This document shows positions 9,079 to 18,297 of a stretch of 64,000 bases of DNA, piece after piece. How positions within the stretch are numbered: position 1 is the first letter of the stretch; each line of letters begins with the position of its first letter. The translations under genes and the position numbers were made by a program. Source of the DNA: Rhizobium leguminosarum (GTDB taxonomy: Bacteria > Pseudomonadota > Alphaproteobacteria > Rhizobiales > Rhizobiaceae); assembly GCF_001679785.1 (NCBI RefSeq), contig NZ_CP016293.1, positions 62,001-126,000 on the forward strand. The letters run 5' to 3'. Under the pieces are notes generated by a model. The model did no database searches. It had not been told where the DNA came from and worked only from the letters and a program-made list of their open reading frames with translations.

Positions 9079-9628
9079 AGCTTCACCCTCCCCTAACACG
9101 TTACGCTCAACTAAGGCCCGAGTACCAACCCCTCTCAATACGGGGGTTTAGGAAACTCTAAAGTAGGAATCGAATACCACAATTCGCCGAGCGTTACAGT
9201 AGCTAATATAGGCTAAGTACTACACAGATTCCGTAAATGGATAAGATATTGAAGATAAGCCTGAGTATAGACCTAGGTCTTACTAGAGAGCTTGCGGGAT
9301 AGTCTCTGTTGTTGCGTCGCCGTTTGGCGATGAACCCCTAAATGCATGGAAACCATCGCTGTCTCCGACGTAAGCCAGCCGACGAGTGCGGGGGTAACCC
9401 CACCACCAATGATGGTCAGGGGTATAAACCAGGGCGTAAGTCGTCTTAAGTAGATACGCCTTTCGGCGGATAAGCTTAAACGTTTTGTTTCTTTACTCAG
9501 ATGAAGAAAACAATTCTCTTTGGAATGGAGAGAAGTATTTCTCCTGTTGGTGTGAAGCCTTGGACGCAATCGAACGATTATTTGTTTGACTGAAAATCGG
9601 GCCTGTTAGGAGTAGGGAGTTTGCAGGG
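9079..9628. other. Divergent promoter region between luxR-type gene and amino-sugar operon
   Basis: About 550 bases without a credible gene. It should hold the promoters for both flanking units. Visible are an AT-rich stretch at 9150-9280, a 12-bp palindrome (listed separately), a short GGGGTTA/TAACCCC-like hairpin near 9390, and a purine-rich AGGAGTAGGGAG tract just ahead of ATG 9629. A long untranslated leader or small RNA is possible but cannot be shown. Confidence 0.5.
9269..9280. promoter_or_regulatory. 12-bp perfect palindrome AGACCTAGGTCT
   Basis: A perfectly symmetrical 12-mer in the divergent control region, about 190 bases upstream of the regulator start and 350 upstream of the operon start. 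It is a candidate operator for a dimeric regulator, possibly the adjacent LuxR-type protein. Position and symmetry are the only evidence. Confidence 0.25.
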
Positions 9629-10132
9629 ATGATTGCATCAAACGTCAAGCTGGGTGAAGGCAGCGTCATCCACCATCGAGATCTTGTGAATCTCTACGGC
9701 TGCACGATCGGAGCAGGAACCCGCATCGGCACCTTCGTCGAGATTCAGAAGAACGTCATCGTCGGAGAAGACTGTAAGATCTCCAGCCATTCCTTCCTCT
9801 GTGAGGGCGTGACCCTGGAAGATGGCGTGTTCATAGGCCACGGGGTCATGTTTACGAACGACACCTACCCGCGCGCCGTCAATCGGGATGGCAGCCTGCA
9901 GACGGAGGCCGACTGGATTCTCATCCCCACGCTTGTCAAGCGCCTCGCATCGATCGGCAGCAACGCCACAATTCTGCCCGGCGTGACGATCGGAGAGGCT
10001 GCCCAGGTCGGAGCGGGAGCGGTTGTAACAAAGGATGTGCCGGATGGCGCCATCGTCGCGGGCGTTCCAGCCAGGGTTATCGGCCGTGTCAATGACGGGC
10101 CAGTCGACATGCACGCGTTGGAGGGAATGTGA
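9629..10132 (+). CDS. Left-handed beta-helix acyltransferase (WlbB/WbpD-like)
   Basis: A 167-residue hexapeptide-repeat protein. The repeats (IGAGTRIGTFVEIQKNVIVG, then CKISSHSFLCEGVTLEDGVF) and the tail GAGAVVTKDVPDGAIVAGVP give a left-handed beta-helix that binds acetyl-CoA and acts as a trimer. GHGVMFTNDTYPRA closely resembles the active-site loop of WbpD/WlbB enzymes, which N-acetylate the 3-amino group of UDP-2-acetamido-3-amino sugars. The oxidoreductase and DegT aminotransferase that follow complete the set expected for a 3-acylamino sugar. It opens an operon whose genes overlap by a few bases. Confidence 0.82.
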   Translation: MIASNVKLGEGSVIHHRDLVNLYGCTIGAGTRIGTFVEIQKNVIVGEDCKISSHSFLCEGVTLEDGVFIGHGVMFTNDTYPRAVNRDGSLQTEADWILIPTLVKRLASIGSNATILPGVTIGEAAQVGAGAVVTKDVPDGAIVAGVPARVIGRVNDGPVDMHALEGM

Positions 10133-11169
10133 TGATCGGCATCGCTGTTGTTGGGTATGGATATTGGGGGCCGAACCTGGTTCGCAACATCTCGGAGGCA
10201 GCCGGAGCGCACCTCGTTTCTGTCTGTGATCTCAATGTTGACCGGTTGGCGGCTGTCAAAAGCCGCTACCCCGCCGTGACGATCACCGATGATTTCGAGG
10301 AAGTGCTGCGTGATCCAAGAGTGGATGCCATCGCTATCGCGACGCCGGTCTTCACCCATTTCAAGCTTGCAATGCAGGCTATGATGGCCGGAAAGCATGT
10401 CTTCGTCGAAAAGCCGATGGCATCGACGACGGAGGAAGCTTCGCGGATGGTCGAAGAGGCCACACGCCGACGACTCGTGCTGGCGGTGGATCACACCTTC
10501 GTTCATACCGGCGCCGTCCGCAAGATGCGTGAACTGGTCGAGAACGGCTTGGGCGACATGTATTATTATGACTCGGTTCGGGTCAATCTGGGGCTCTTTC
10601 AGCATGATGTCAGCGTCATCTGGGACCTCGCGGTGCATGATCTCTCCATCCTGGACCATGTTGTGCAGGAAAGGCCGGTGGCTGTTTCAGCGACAGGCAT
10701 GAGCCATGTCCTCGGCGAGCCGGAAAACATCGCCTATCTGACGCTCTTCTTCGAAAGCAAGCTCATCGCACACATCCACGTCAATTGGCTGGCGCCGGTC
10801 AAGGTGCGCCGCACGCTGATCGGTGGCAGCAACAAGATGATCGTTTACGACGATCTGGAGCCCAGCGAAAAAATCAAGATCTACGACAAGGGCATCACGT
10901 TGAACCCCAATTCTCAGGCTTACGGCGAGAAGGTGCACCAGATGATGGTCGGCTACCGCAGCGGCGACATGTGGGCGCCCAAGCTCGATATGACCGAAGC
11001 ACTGAAACGCGAACTGGATCAGTTCGTCGACTGCATCGAGCAGAATTCGCGGCCCATTACAGACGGCCATGCTGGCCTGCGCGTCGTTCGGATTCTGGAA
11101 GCAGCAAGCCGGTCGTTGGCCCAGCGCGGTCGCATCATCGAGCTCGAAGAGGCAAGGCGCATCGCATGA
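10132..11169 (+). CDS. Gfo/Idh/MocA-family sugar dehydrogenase
   Basis: A 345-residue NAD(P)-dependent oxidoreductase. The dinucleotide-binding motif is [12 protein letters not shown] (residues about 7-18), followed by the family EKP motif ([12 protein letters not shown]) and [12 protein letters not shown] carrying the conserved His of the catalytic part. Within this operon it probably oxidises C3 of a UDP-sugar so the DegT enzyme can transaminate it, the role of WlbA/WbpB. ATG 10132 follows GGAGGG with six bases of spacing and is preferred over GTG 10129. The previous stop codon overlaps the start. Confidence 0.85.
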   Translation: MIGIAVVGYGYWGPNLVRNISEAAGAHLVSVCDLNVDRLAAVKSRYPAVTITDDFEEVLRDPRVDAIAIATPVFTHFKLAMQAMMAGKHVFVEKPMASTTEEASRMVEEATRRRLVLAVDHTFVHTGAVRKMRELVENGLGDMYYYDSVRVNLGLFQHDVSVIWDLAVHDLSILDHVVQERPVAVSATGMSHVLGEPENIAYLTLFFESKLIAHIHVNWLAPVKVRRTLIGGSNKMIVYDDLEPSEKIKIYDKGITLNPNSQAYGEKVHQMMVGYRSGDMWAPKLDMTEALKRELDQFVDCIEQNSRPITDGHAGLRVVRILEAASRSLAQRGRIIELEEARRIA

Positions 11170-12268
11170 TCCCGTTCCTGGACATTAAGGCACAGTATCA
11201 ATCAATCAAGGGTGAGATCGACGCCGCCGTGCTCGGCGTCCTCGCCTCGGGGCAATACGTATTGGGCGACGAGGTCGCGCGTTTCGAGCAGGAATTCGCC
11301 GACTATTGCAACGTCAAGCATGCGATAGCCGTCAACACCGGAACGAGTGCCTTGCATCTTGCCCTCCTTGCGGCGGGCGTTGGCCCGGGCGATGAGGTCA
11401 TCACCGTGCCATTCACGTTCGTCGCAACCGTGTCGGCGATCTGCTACACCGGCGCACGACCCGTGTTCGTCGATGTTGAGCTCGTGACACTCACGATGGA
11501 TCCGGCTGAAGTCGAGGCAAAGATTACTCCCCGGACCAAGGCCATTGTTCCCGTCCACCTCTACGGTCAAATGGCCGATATGGACGCGATCAAGGCAATT
11601 GCCGAGCGCCACGGGATACCCGTCATCGAAGACGCCTGCCAGGCCCATGGCGCGCAATATAAAGGCCACCGCGCCGGCAGCATCGGCCTATCCGGCTGCT
11701 TCAGCTTCTATCCGGGCAAAAACCTCGGCGCCTGCGGCGAGGGGGTATGGTCGTTACCAATGACGATGATCAGGCCAAGACGATGCGCATGCTGCGAGAC
11801 TGGGGTCAGGAGCAGCGCTATCACCATCTGCTGAAAGGCTTTAACTATCGCATGGACGCGATTCAAGGCGCGATCCTGCGTGTCAAGCTCCGGCACCTTG
11901 AAGCCTGGACCGAGGCGCGTCGCACGCATGCGCGCCGCTACTCCTCGCTGCTTGCCGGATCGACGGTTTTGACGACCCCTGTCGAAGCAGCCGACCGGCG
12001 TCACGTCTATCATGTCTATGCCATAAGAAGCCGTGATCGCGATGGGCTTCAGCGCCTGCTCAGCGCGGAAGGCATTCCGTCCGGGCTCCATTATCCCATC
12101 CCTGTTCATCTGCAGAAAGCCCATGCCGACCTTGGTTACCAGGCCGGGGATTTCCCGGTCTCGGAAGCCGCGGCACGGGAGGTCCTGTCGCTGCCGATCT
12201 ATCCAGAGATGCCTGTACGACACGTTGACCAGGTGGTCGCCGCGCTGGAGTACGCCTATGTCAGTTAA
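11166..12268 (+). pseudogene. DegT/DnrJ/EryC1 aminotransferase, broken by a one-base frameshift
   Basis: The first frame (from ATG 11166) gives an N-terminal PLP aminotransferase of about 192 residues: [49 protein letters not shown] and [14 protein letters not shown] with the PLP-binding Lys. The frame is lost in the five-G run at 11741-11745, and the second frame resumes with [20 protein letters not shown] and runs to 12268. A sixth G would restore the usual [10 protein letters not shown] and an intact protein of about 367 residues. By family it transaminates a 3-keto UDP-sugar. Either the gene is inactivated or the G-run is mis-sequenced. It overlaps both neighbours by a few bases, so it sits inside an operon. 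Confidence 0.85.
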
Positions 12269-12977
12269 CCGCGCCGGCGAGGCTCGACTGGTGCAGGCGG
12301 TCCATGGTCGCCATGAAAGGCCGGCAGATCCTGGCTACCAAACTGGGTTGGTCGAAGAACTCAGACAATCATACGGGCGCGCTGGCCTGATAGACCTCTA
12401 TGGCCGTTTCGCCACAGGCGACGGGGTCGTCGACACTCTGATGCGGAAAGCCATTTGGCAAGCGATCACGCGGAGCTGCGGCACCGGACTGCAGGTTGCG
12501 GGCGGCGCCGGTTTCAAACATCCGGAAACGTTTGAAATCGGCAATGGCGTGTTCATCGGCGCTCAGGCCTATATCCAGGGCCGCTTCGACGGCACTTGCG
12601 TGATCGGCGACAATGTCTGGATCGGCCCGATGGCCTATTTCGATGCACGCGACCTGGTTATCGAGGATTGTGTCGGCTGGGGCCCTGGCGCCAAGGTGCT
12701 TGGCTCGACCCACACAGCACTGCCGGTGGATGTGCCAATCATTCGCACGGATCTCGAAATCAAACCGGTCCGCATCGGCGCATGGGCCGATATTGGAACG
12801 AATGCAACTGTTCTTCCCGGCGTGAGCATCGGAAAAGGGGCGATCGTCGGAGCGGGTGCAGTCGTTGTTTCCGATGTCGAACCGTTTTCAGTCGTGGCGG
12901 GTGTGCCGGCGAAGTTCATACGCTGGCGCACGGAAGCCGATCCTGTGCTGGATATATCGCATGGAGGAAGATCGTGA
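12258..12977 (+). CDS. Hexapeptide-repeat acyltransferase (galactoside/antibiotic acetyltransferase type)
   Basis: A 239-residue protein with an N-terminal helical part and a left-handed beta-helix from about residue 75: FEIGNGVFIGAQAYIQGRFD, CVIGDNVWIGP, IGAWADIGTNATVLPGVSIG and GAGAVVVSDVEPFSVVAGVP. LGSTHTALPVDVPIIRTD places the catalytic-type His after the loop, as in LacA/VatD-type acetyltransferases. It probably O- or N-acetylates a sugar of the polysaccharide. ATG 12258 lies inside the end of the aminotransferase gene; the longer frame from 12033 is a shadow. The substrate is unknown. Confidence 0.82.
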   Translation: MSVNRAGEARLVQAVHGRHERPADPGYQTGLVEELRQSYGRAGLIDLYGRFATGDGVVDTLMRKAIWQAITRSCGTGLQVAGGAGFKHPETFEIGNGVFIGAQAYIQGRFDGTCVIGDNVWIGPMAYFDARDLVIEDCVGWGPGAKVLGSTHTALPVDVPIIRTDLEIKPVRIGAWADIGTNATVLPGVSIGKGAIVGAGAVVVSDVEPFSVVAGVPAKFIRWRTEADPVLDISHGGRS

Positions 12978-13948
12978 GAAATCAACGGGTACTCATTACC
13001 GGCGGAGCCGGCCTGATCGGGTCGCATATCGCCGATCTCGTCGCATTGGAGAAGCCGCGGGAGATTATCATCCTCGACAACTTCGTGCGCGGACGCCGGG
13101 ACAATCTCAGCACGGCAATAGGTGGCGGGTCCGTCAACATCATTGAGGGAGATATCCGTGACAGAGCCTTGTTGGCGAGAACCTTCGAGGGCGTGGACAT
13201 CGTCTTTCACCAGGCGGCCATCCGCATCACGCAATGCGCGGAAGACCCACGGCTTGCTTTCGATGTGCTGGCCGAAGGCACGTTCAACGTTCTCGAAGCT
13301 GCCGTAAAGGCAGGCGTGTCGAAAGTCGTCGCTGCCTCTTCTGCCTCTGTGCTGGGTTTGGCCGAAAGCTTTCCGACCACCGAAGCGCATCATCCCTATA
13401 ATAACAGGACGATCTACGGCGCGGCCAAGACGTTTAACGAGGGGCTGCTTCGCAGCTTTGCGGAGATGTACGGCCTGCGCTATGTGGCACTGCGCTATTT
13501 CAACGTATACGGGCCGCGAATGGACGTTTACGGCGCCTATACCGAAGTGCTGATCCGCTGGATGGAGCGTTTGGCGACCGGAATGCCACCCCTCATCTAT
13601 GGAGACGGCAGCCAGACGATGGACTTCGTCGATGCACGTGACATCGCCCGGGCAAACCTGCTGGCTGCGAAGAGCGATGTCACGGATGAAGTGTTCAACG
13701 TCGCGAGCGGCAGGGAAATAAGCCTCCTGGAACTCGCGCAGATGCTGAGCAGTATCATGGGGGTCTCACTCGAACCGCAGCACAAAGAAGCCCGCGCGGT
13801 AAACGGCGTAACCCGTCGCCTTGCCGATATCAGCAAGGCCGAGAAACTCCTGGGCTTCAAAGCGGAAATATCGATGGAACAAGGGCTTCGCGACCTTGTC
13901 GCCTGGTGGAAGATGAAGACCGATGCGGCAGGAGGGCAAGCTGCATGA
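12974..13948 (+). CDS. NAD-dependent sugar epimerase (extended SDR)
   Basis: A 324-residue extended short-chain dehydrogenase: NAD-binding TGGAGLIGSHIADL, then VFHQAAIRITQCAEDP, a Ser-containing VAASSASVLG strand, and YGAAK as the YxxxK pair, followed by ALRYFNVYGPRMD. It resembles UDP-glucose/UDP-GlcNAc 4-epimerases of the WbpP group and would interconvert C4 stereochemistry or form a 4-keto sugar. The GTG start is preceded by GGAGGAAG at good spacing and overlaps the upstream stop by four bases. With the aminotransferase that follows, it could make a 4-amino sugar, but the exact product is inferred. Confidence 0.85.
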   Translation: MRNQRVLITGGAGLIGSHIADLVALEKPREIIILDNFVRGRRDNLSTAIGGGSVNIIEGDIRDRALLARTFEGVDIVFHQAAIRITQCAEDPRLAFDVLAEGTFNVLEAAVKAGVSKVVAASSASVLGLAESFPTTEAHHPYNNRTIYGAAKTFNEGLLRSFAEMYGLRYVALRYFNVYGPRMDVYGAYTEVLIRWMERLATGMPPLIYGDGSQTMDFVDARDIARANLLAAKSDVTDEVFNVASGREISLLELAQMLSSIMGVSLEPQHKEARAVNGVTRRLADISKAEKLLGFKAEISMEQGLRDLVAWWKMKTDAAGGQAA

Positions 13949-15159
13949 GCACGTCTCTATCAATAATTCCGGTCGCCAAGCCGGTCCTCGGAGAAGAGGA
14001 GGCCGAGGCCGCGCGCCGCGTCATTCTGTCAGGATGGGTGACGCAGGGGCCGGAAGTCGCGGCCTTCGAGAGCGAATTCGCTGCCTTTGTCGGCGCTGCA
14101 CATGCCTGCGCCGTTTCAAACTGCACGACTGCACTGCATCTCGCCTTGATGGCGGTAGGTATCGGTGCCGGTGATGAAGTCATTACGGTCAGTCATTCGT
14201 TCATCGCCACCGCGAACGCGATCAGATACTGCGATGGCGTGCCTGTCTTTATCGACATCGAGGCGGACGGTTACAATATCGACCCTAGCCTGATCGAAAG
14301 GGCAATCACGTCCCGGACCAAGGCAATCCTGTGCGTGCATCAGCTTGGCATGCCTTGCGATCTTCGCCCTGTCGTTGAGATCGGGAAGCGCCTCTCGATA
14401 CCGGTCATCGAGGATGCGGCGTGCGCAACGGGAAGCGAAATCCTTTGGGATGGAAATTGGGAAAAAATTGGCAGGTCGCATGGCGACATTGCCTGCTTCT
14501 CCTTCCACCCCCGTAAGGTCGTCACGACCGGTGATGGCGGCATGTTGACTACGGCCAATCCCGAGTATGACCGAAAATTTCGCCTCTGGCGCCAGCATGG
14601 CATGAGCGTCACCGACGCCGTCCGTCACGGGTCGAGGCAGGTGATCTTTGAAGACTATGATGAACTAGGCTACAACTACCGCATGACTGACCTTCAGGCG
14701 GCGGTCGGACGGGTGCAACTGCGGCGGCTGCCGGAGCTGATTGCGCAACGCCGGCGGCTTGCCGAGCAGTATATAGAGCGCCTGTCCACGATCCCTGGGA
14801 TCTCACCGGTCGAGCCGCATTGGGCCCGCAGCAACTGGCAGAGCTTTTGCGTGAGATTGCCTGATGCCGTCGACCAGCGGACGGTCATGCAGGCACTGCT
14901 CGATCAGGGGATCTCGACCCGGCGCGGTGTGATGAATATTCATCTGGAAGGTGCCTATTCCGACCAGAGTTCTCATCGTGCTGCCACAAGCCTGAAGCGA
15001 AGCGTGGCAGCGCAGCGGCAAACGATAATCCTGCCGCTTTATGCTCAGATGACGGATCTCGACATCGTCAGGGTTGTCGAAGCACTTCGAAGCTCATTGG
15101 CTGAGGCGGCCAGCATACCCGCCGCCGTACAGCACGATCGGGACATCGCTCTTGTATGA
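13945..15159 (+). CDS. DegT/DnrJ/EryC1 family sugar aminotransferase
   Basis: A 404-residue PLP-dependent aminotransferase, intact, unlike the frameshifted DegT gene upstream. Motifs: NCTTALHLALMAVGIGAGDE, VIEDAACATGSE with the cofactor-contacting Asp, SFHPRKVVTTGDGGM with the Schiff-base Lys, and GYNYRMTDLQAAVGRVQL. It resembles perosamine/4-amino-4,6-dideoxy-sugar synthases and probably aminates the keto product of the epimerase next door. The start at 13945 follows GGAGGGCAAG and overlaps the previous stop by four bases. It ends the operon; a strong hairpin follows 45 bases later. Confidence 0.88.
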   Translation: MSTSLSIIPVAKPVLGEEEAEAARRVILSGWVTQGPEVAAFESEFAAFVGAAHACAVSNCTTALHLALMAVGIGAGDEVITVSHSFIATANAIRYCDGVPVFIDIEADGYNIDPSLIERAITSRTKAILCVHQLGMPCDLRPVVEIGKRLSIPVIEDAACATGSEILWDGNWEKIGRSHGDIACFSFHPRKVVTTGDGGMLTTANPEYDRKFRLWRQHGMSVTDAVRHGSRQVIFEDYDELGYNYRMTDLQAAVGRVQLRRLPELIAQRRRLAEQYIERLSTIPGISPVEPHWARSNWQSFCVRLPDAVDQRTVMQALLDQGISTRRGVMNIHLEGAYSDQSSHRAATSLKRSVAAQRQTIILPLYAQMTDLDIVRVVEALRSSLAEAASIPAAVQHDRDIALV

Positions 15160-15202
15160 TTTCCTGATTGCGTGATGCAATTCTCGTTGTGCCGCAGGGC
15201 CT

Positions 15203-15231
15203 AATGCGCATCGCCTCGATGCGCATTTTTT
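15203..15231. terminator. Bidirectional intrinsic terminator
   Basis: AATGCGCATCG and its exact complement form an 11-bp stem with a 3-base loop, followed by a run of five T on the plus strand; the mirrored AA start gives weaker function on the other strand. It lies between the convergent aminotransferase and flippase genes and should end both transcripts. Confidence 0.88.
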
Positions 15232-15232
15232 A

Positions 15233-16741
15233 TTAGGCAAATTTCGCGATCCATCCTCTGATCACTGCGGGCATCATCTCGGGCGGAAGAAGCTGGATCA
15301 GCATGCGAAGCGAGTAGATCCCCGTCAGAGCTACGGCCAAGGCGCCGATGCCTATCGCCGGCCATAACGGCAAGACCCAAAATGCCGAAAATACCAACAC
15401 CGATGCAGGTAGGAAAAGCAGCACGTGCCTGCGGTTGGCTGCGGACCCGCGGAAGCCGGTAAGCCGCCGCACGATCACGTAAATGAGGATGCTATGCCAG
15501 ACGTAGAGGCCGAAAAACGCCATGCCGGCTCCTGGCGTACCGAACTTCGATACGAAGTGCCATGCCAGCCCTACATGCACGAGCGTGGCCGCCACCTCCG
15601 TCCAGAAGAAAATGGCTTGTGCACGCTTCGCCAAGATGATGAAACCCATTGGCCACGCGATGATCCTGAGCATCATGCCAAGGCAGATCCAGCGCAAGAG
15701 ATCCACCGCGCCATGAAACTCCGAAGAATAGAACAGGCTCATCATGAGCGGCGCCAGCGTCAACGTGGCGAGCAGACCGGGGCCGGCAAGAAGGATGCTG
15801 ATTTCCATCTGTTCATTGACCAGGCGGTTGCATTCGGCATGATTGTCCGCAGTCGTGGTCAGGCGCGGATAGAAGTCCGTTCCCATCGCCTGCAAAATGA
15901 AGCCGGCATACAGACCGCCCAACCCCCAGGCCGCCTGATACAATCCTGCGGCCATCACGCCCCCGTCCTTGAATACGATGATGCGGATCGCATAGGCCGC
16001 GCCGAAGGTCAGAAGTCCGCTCGCCATGAACACGGCGCCGAATCTCAGCAGAGGTGCCCACTCTTGACCAAATTGGCGAGCCGACATTCGCGGCGAGTGT
16101 GCGCCTATCCGTCTGCTGTACCACCAGGTGGAGAGTGTTGTGACGGCCGCAATCGCTACGACCGACGGTGCGATCGCCTGCGTGCCGAACAGGTAAACTA
16201 GTGGGACGGTGATCACCGTGCCGAAAAAACCTATGAGCACATTGATGCGGGCAAGATTTGCGATGCCACGTAAGCCCTGGATCAACGCCGTCTGCCCGGA
16301 CGACACTATCCGGAAAAATACAGCGAGCGAGAGCAGCGCGATGCCACCGGCGTGCTGGTAGTCGCCGAAGGTGAAATCCGAGACTGGAAATGCCAGCGCC
16401 GCAAGAAGGAGCGCGCCAAGCAGGCCGAGTATTATCGATATGCGTCTCAGCGCTTTCGCCGACTGTGCGATCCTCGCTTCGTCTCCGGTACCGGCGGCCT
16501 CGGCGACCTGGCGCACCCCGCTGCCGCCTAGTCCCAGACCAGCCGCCGTTTGCGCGATATCGACGATTGACTGGTAGAGGCCCATGAGCCCCACGCCTTC
16601 TGGCCCAAGCAGAACGGCCAGCGCCTTGTTACGAATGACGCTTAGAGCGACGTTCACGAGCGAGGAACCGCCCATCAGCATCGTCGACTTGAGGATCTGG
16701 GTATAAGTCTGCCCACTGGCTGGGATCATGCGCAAAGTCAT
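15233..16741 (-). CDS. Wzx-type polysaccharide flippase (O-antigen translocase family)
   Basis: A 502-residue, highly hydrophobic protein with about 12-14 predicted membrane segments. STMLMGGSSLVNVALSVIRN at the N-terminus and NKALAVLLGPEGVGLMGLYQ are hallmarks of the WzxE/polysaccharide-biosynthesis family in the MOP exporter superfamily, which moves undecaprenyl-linked repeat units across the inner membrane. ATG 16741 has AAGGA at seven-base spacing; the longer frame from 16744 uses TTG. It faces the amino-sugar operon and would flip the unit built by those enzymes. The C-terminal half is less conserved but retains the hydrophobic pattern. Confidence 0.88.
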   Translation of the reverse strand: MTLRMIPASGQTYTQILKSTMLMGGSSLVNVALSVIRNKALAVLLGPEGVGLMGLYQSIVDIAQTAAGLGLGGSGVRQVAEAAGTGDEARIAQSAKALRRISIILGLLGALLLAALAFPVSDFTFGDYQHAGGIALLSLAVFFRIVSSGQTALIQGLRGIANLARINVLIGFFGTVITVPLVYLFGTQAIAPSVVAIAAVTTLSTWWYSRRIGAHSPRMSARQFGQEWAPLLRFGAVFMASGLLTFGAAYAIRIIVFKDGGVMAAGLYQAAWGLGGLYAGFILQAMGTDFYPRLTTTADNHAECNRLVNEQMEISILLAGPGLLATLTLAPLMMSLFYSSEFHGAVDLLRWICLGMMLRIIAWPMGFIILAKRAQAIFFWTEVAATLVHVGLAWHFVSKFGTPGAGMAFFGLYVWHSILIYVIVRRLTGFRGSAANRRHVLLFLPASVLVFSAFWVLPLWPAIGIGALAVALTGIYSLRMLIQLLPPEMMPAVIRGWIAKFA

Positions 16742-16983
16742 CAACTATCCTTAGCCGCTATGCTGTGGGGCGGGATCTCCGGCGCGTCGCCGACATATTG
16801 CCCAACGCCGCTTCGGAGATACGCGGCACAGGCATTCCTGTTGGGCAGGAAGCGAATTCAAGACCTGGTCGGGTTTATGGCAGCTTGTATCAAGAGCTAT
16901 TTCTCTCGCGCTGGTGGTCTGAGCGCCTTGGCGCTGGTCAATCGCCCACTGCGAGTTCGTTTGCAATACATGCTTTTCGCGGG

Positions 16984-18297
16984 TCACTGGCTTGCCTGAC
17001 TGGCGCGTGTTTCAGTTTCACGCGGCAGGTCGGCGGGCGCGGCCTGAGACACCCGATCCGCAATGCGGGTTCGAACGACCCTCACAACATCACCCGGGAT
17101 CAGTGCCGTTGTTTCGGAGGCCTGGAACTGCCTGATTTGCCCTTCGCTTCGCCGGCTCACCGTAAACGTCAGCGGGAGCGCCTCGTCGGTGATATTCGAG
17201 CTTCCCCCTGCCGCGAGGTCATCGAGAAGCAGTTTTTGCGTCATCTCGCGCTTCAATTTGAGCTGGTCGAGACTTGCCTGTTCCGACTGCAATTCGGAAG
17301 CGACTTCGCTTCGCCGCGTATCATAAAGCCCCTCAAGATTTCGCGTTGTCTCACTGATCGCCTGACGGCCCCGCATGATGGCAGTGACAAGGTCGAGCCG
17401 ATCGGAGCGGTAGGTGGTGAGCAACCGTTCCAGATCCAATTGACGCGACGAAACGGTGAGGCCTTTCGAAACCAGCGTTTTGACGCTGGTCAGCTGGTCC
17501 TCGATCGATTTGATATTGTCCTCCGAGCCCTGCACCTTCTCGCCCAGCATGCCGACTTCACTGTTCAAAAGATCACGCAATTCCGTGAGCGCCTTCGACT
17601 GCCTGTCCAGCGCATTTGCCCGAGCCTGAAAAATGACCCGTTCCTCGTTGTATATTCCCGCGGCGTATTGCTGATCGACGCCGAGCGTCCGATCGAACGT
17701 TATCTCCTTTGCCCCGGTCATCTCTGCTTGGAGCCGTGCTAATTTGGCAGTGCTGCGCAGCAGGGAGTGGTCGATTTCCCGCAGCTCGCCCGCGAGTTTG
17801 ATCGTCTGCGATTGCTGCAGACTTGTGGCGCGGAACGGGCCGCCGCTCATTGCCAGGGATTGCAGGACGGTAAGTCCTGAGCGGAATTTGTACTGCCCAG
17901 GCGTGGTTACGTCTCCGACGACATAGATTGGCGGGTATTCGAGAATTTCGATGGTGACCGCGGGTGGCTGAACCAATCCGATTTTTTCTTGCAGACGCTT
18001 GGCAATCTCGTTGGTGAGGCTGGTGTTATCGCGATTGCCGACGGAAACGGATCCAAGAAAGGGCAAAAAGACAGCGCCTTCATCCGAGACGGTATATTCG
18101 CCGCCAAGCGCATCCCATCGTTCATATTGGCCTTTGGACTGCATCCATTGGACAATCGTCAGACGGATTTTCGTTTGCGGAGCAAAAGCAGTGTCATCGG
18201 CGAGAGCCGGCGGCACAGCTCCGGCAAGAAAGACGAGTGTACTGATGACAAGCGTCGCCGGAAAGAACACGTTAAGAACGCGATACGATAGCTTCAT
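16984..18297 (-). CDS. ExoF-like polysaccharide export protein with coiled-coil
   Basis: A 437-residue periplasmic/outer-membrane export component. An N-terminal signal peptide (VFFPATLVISTLVFLAGAV, probable cleavage after ALA) precedes a Poly_export domain (residues about 40-120: DALGGEYTVSDEGAVFLPFL) and an SLBB-like segment (YPPIYVVGDVTTPGQYKFRS). Residues about 170-360 are predicted long helices rich in Leu, Gln, Lys and Glu, as in S. meliloti ExoF. It would open the path for the polymer through the envelope. There is no obvious lipobox Cys, unlike classical Wza. It is transcribed on the same strand as the flippase, 240 bases upstream of it. Confidence 0.85.
   Translation of the reverse strand: MKLSYRVLNVFFPATLVISTLVFLAGAVPPALADDTAFAPQTKIRLTIVQWMQSKGQYERWDALGGEYTVSDEGAVFLPFLGSVSVGNRDNTSLTNEIAKRLQEKIGLVQPPAVTIEILEYPPIYVVGDVTTPGQYKFRSGLTVLQSLAMSGGPFRATSLQQSQTIKLAGELREIDHSLLRSTAKLARLQAEMTGAKEITFDRTLGVDQQYAAGIYNEERVIFQARANALDRQSKALTELRDLLNSEVGMLGEKVQGSEDNIKSIEDQLTSVKTLVSKGLTVSSRQLDLERLLTTYRSDRLDLVTAIMRGRQAISETTRNLEGLYDTRRSEVASELQSEQASLDQLKLKREMTQKLLLDDLAAGGSSNITDEALPLTFTVSRRSEGQIRQFQASETTALIPGDVVRVVRTRIADRVSQAAPADLPRETETRASQASQ

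Noticed and set aside
11741..11745. Phase-variable homopolymer tract
   Set aside because: Runs of four or five G are too short for typical slipped-strand phase variation; sequencing error or fixed mutation is more likely.
16765..17742. 325-codon plus-strand frame
   Set aside because: Lies opposite the ExoF-like gene, which has a signal peptide and family domains.
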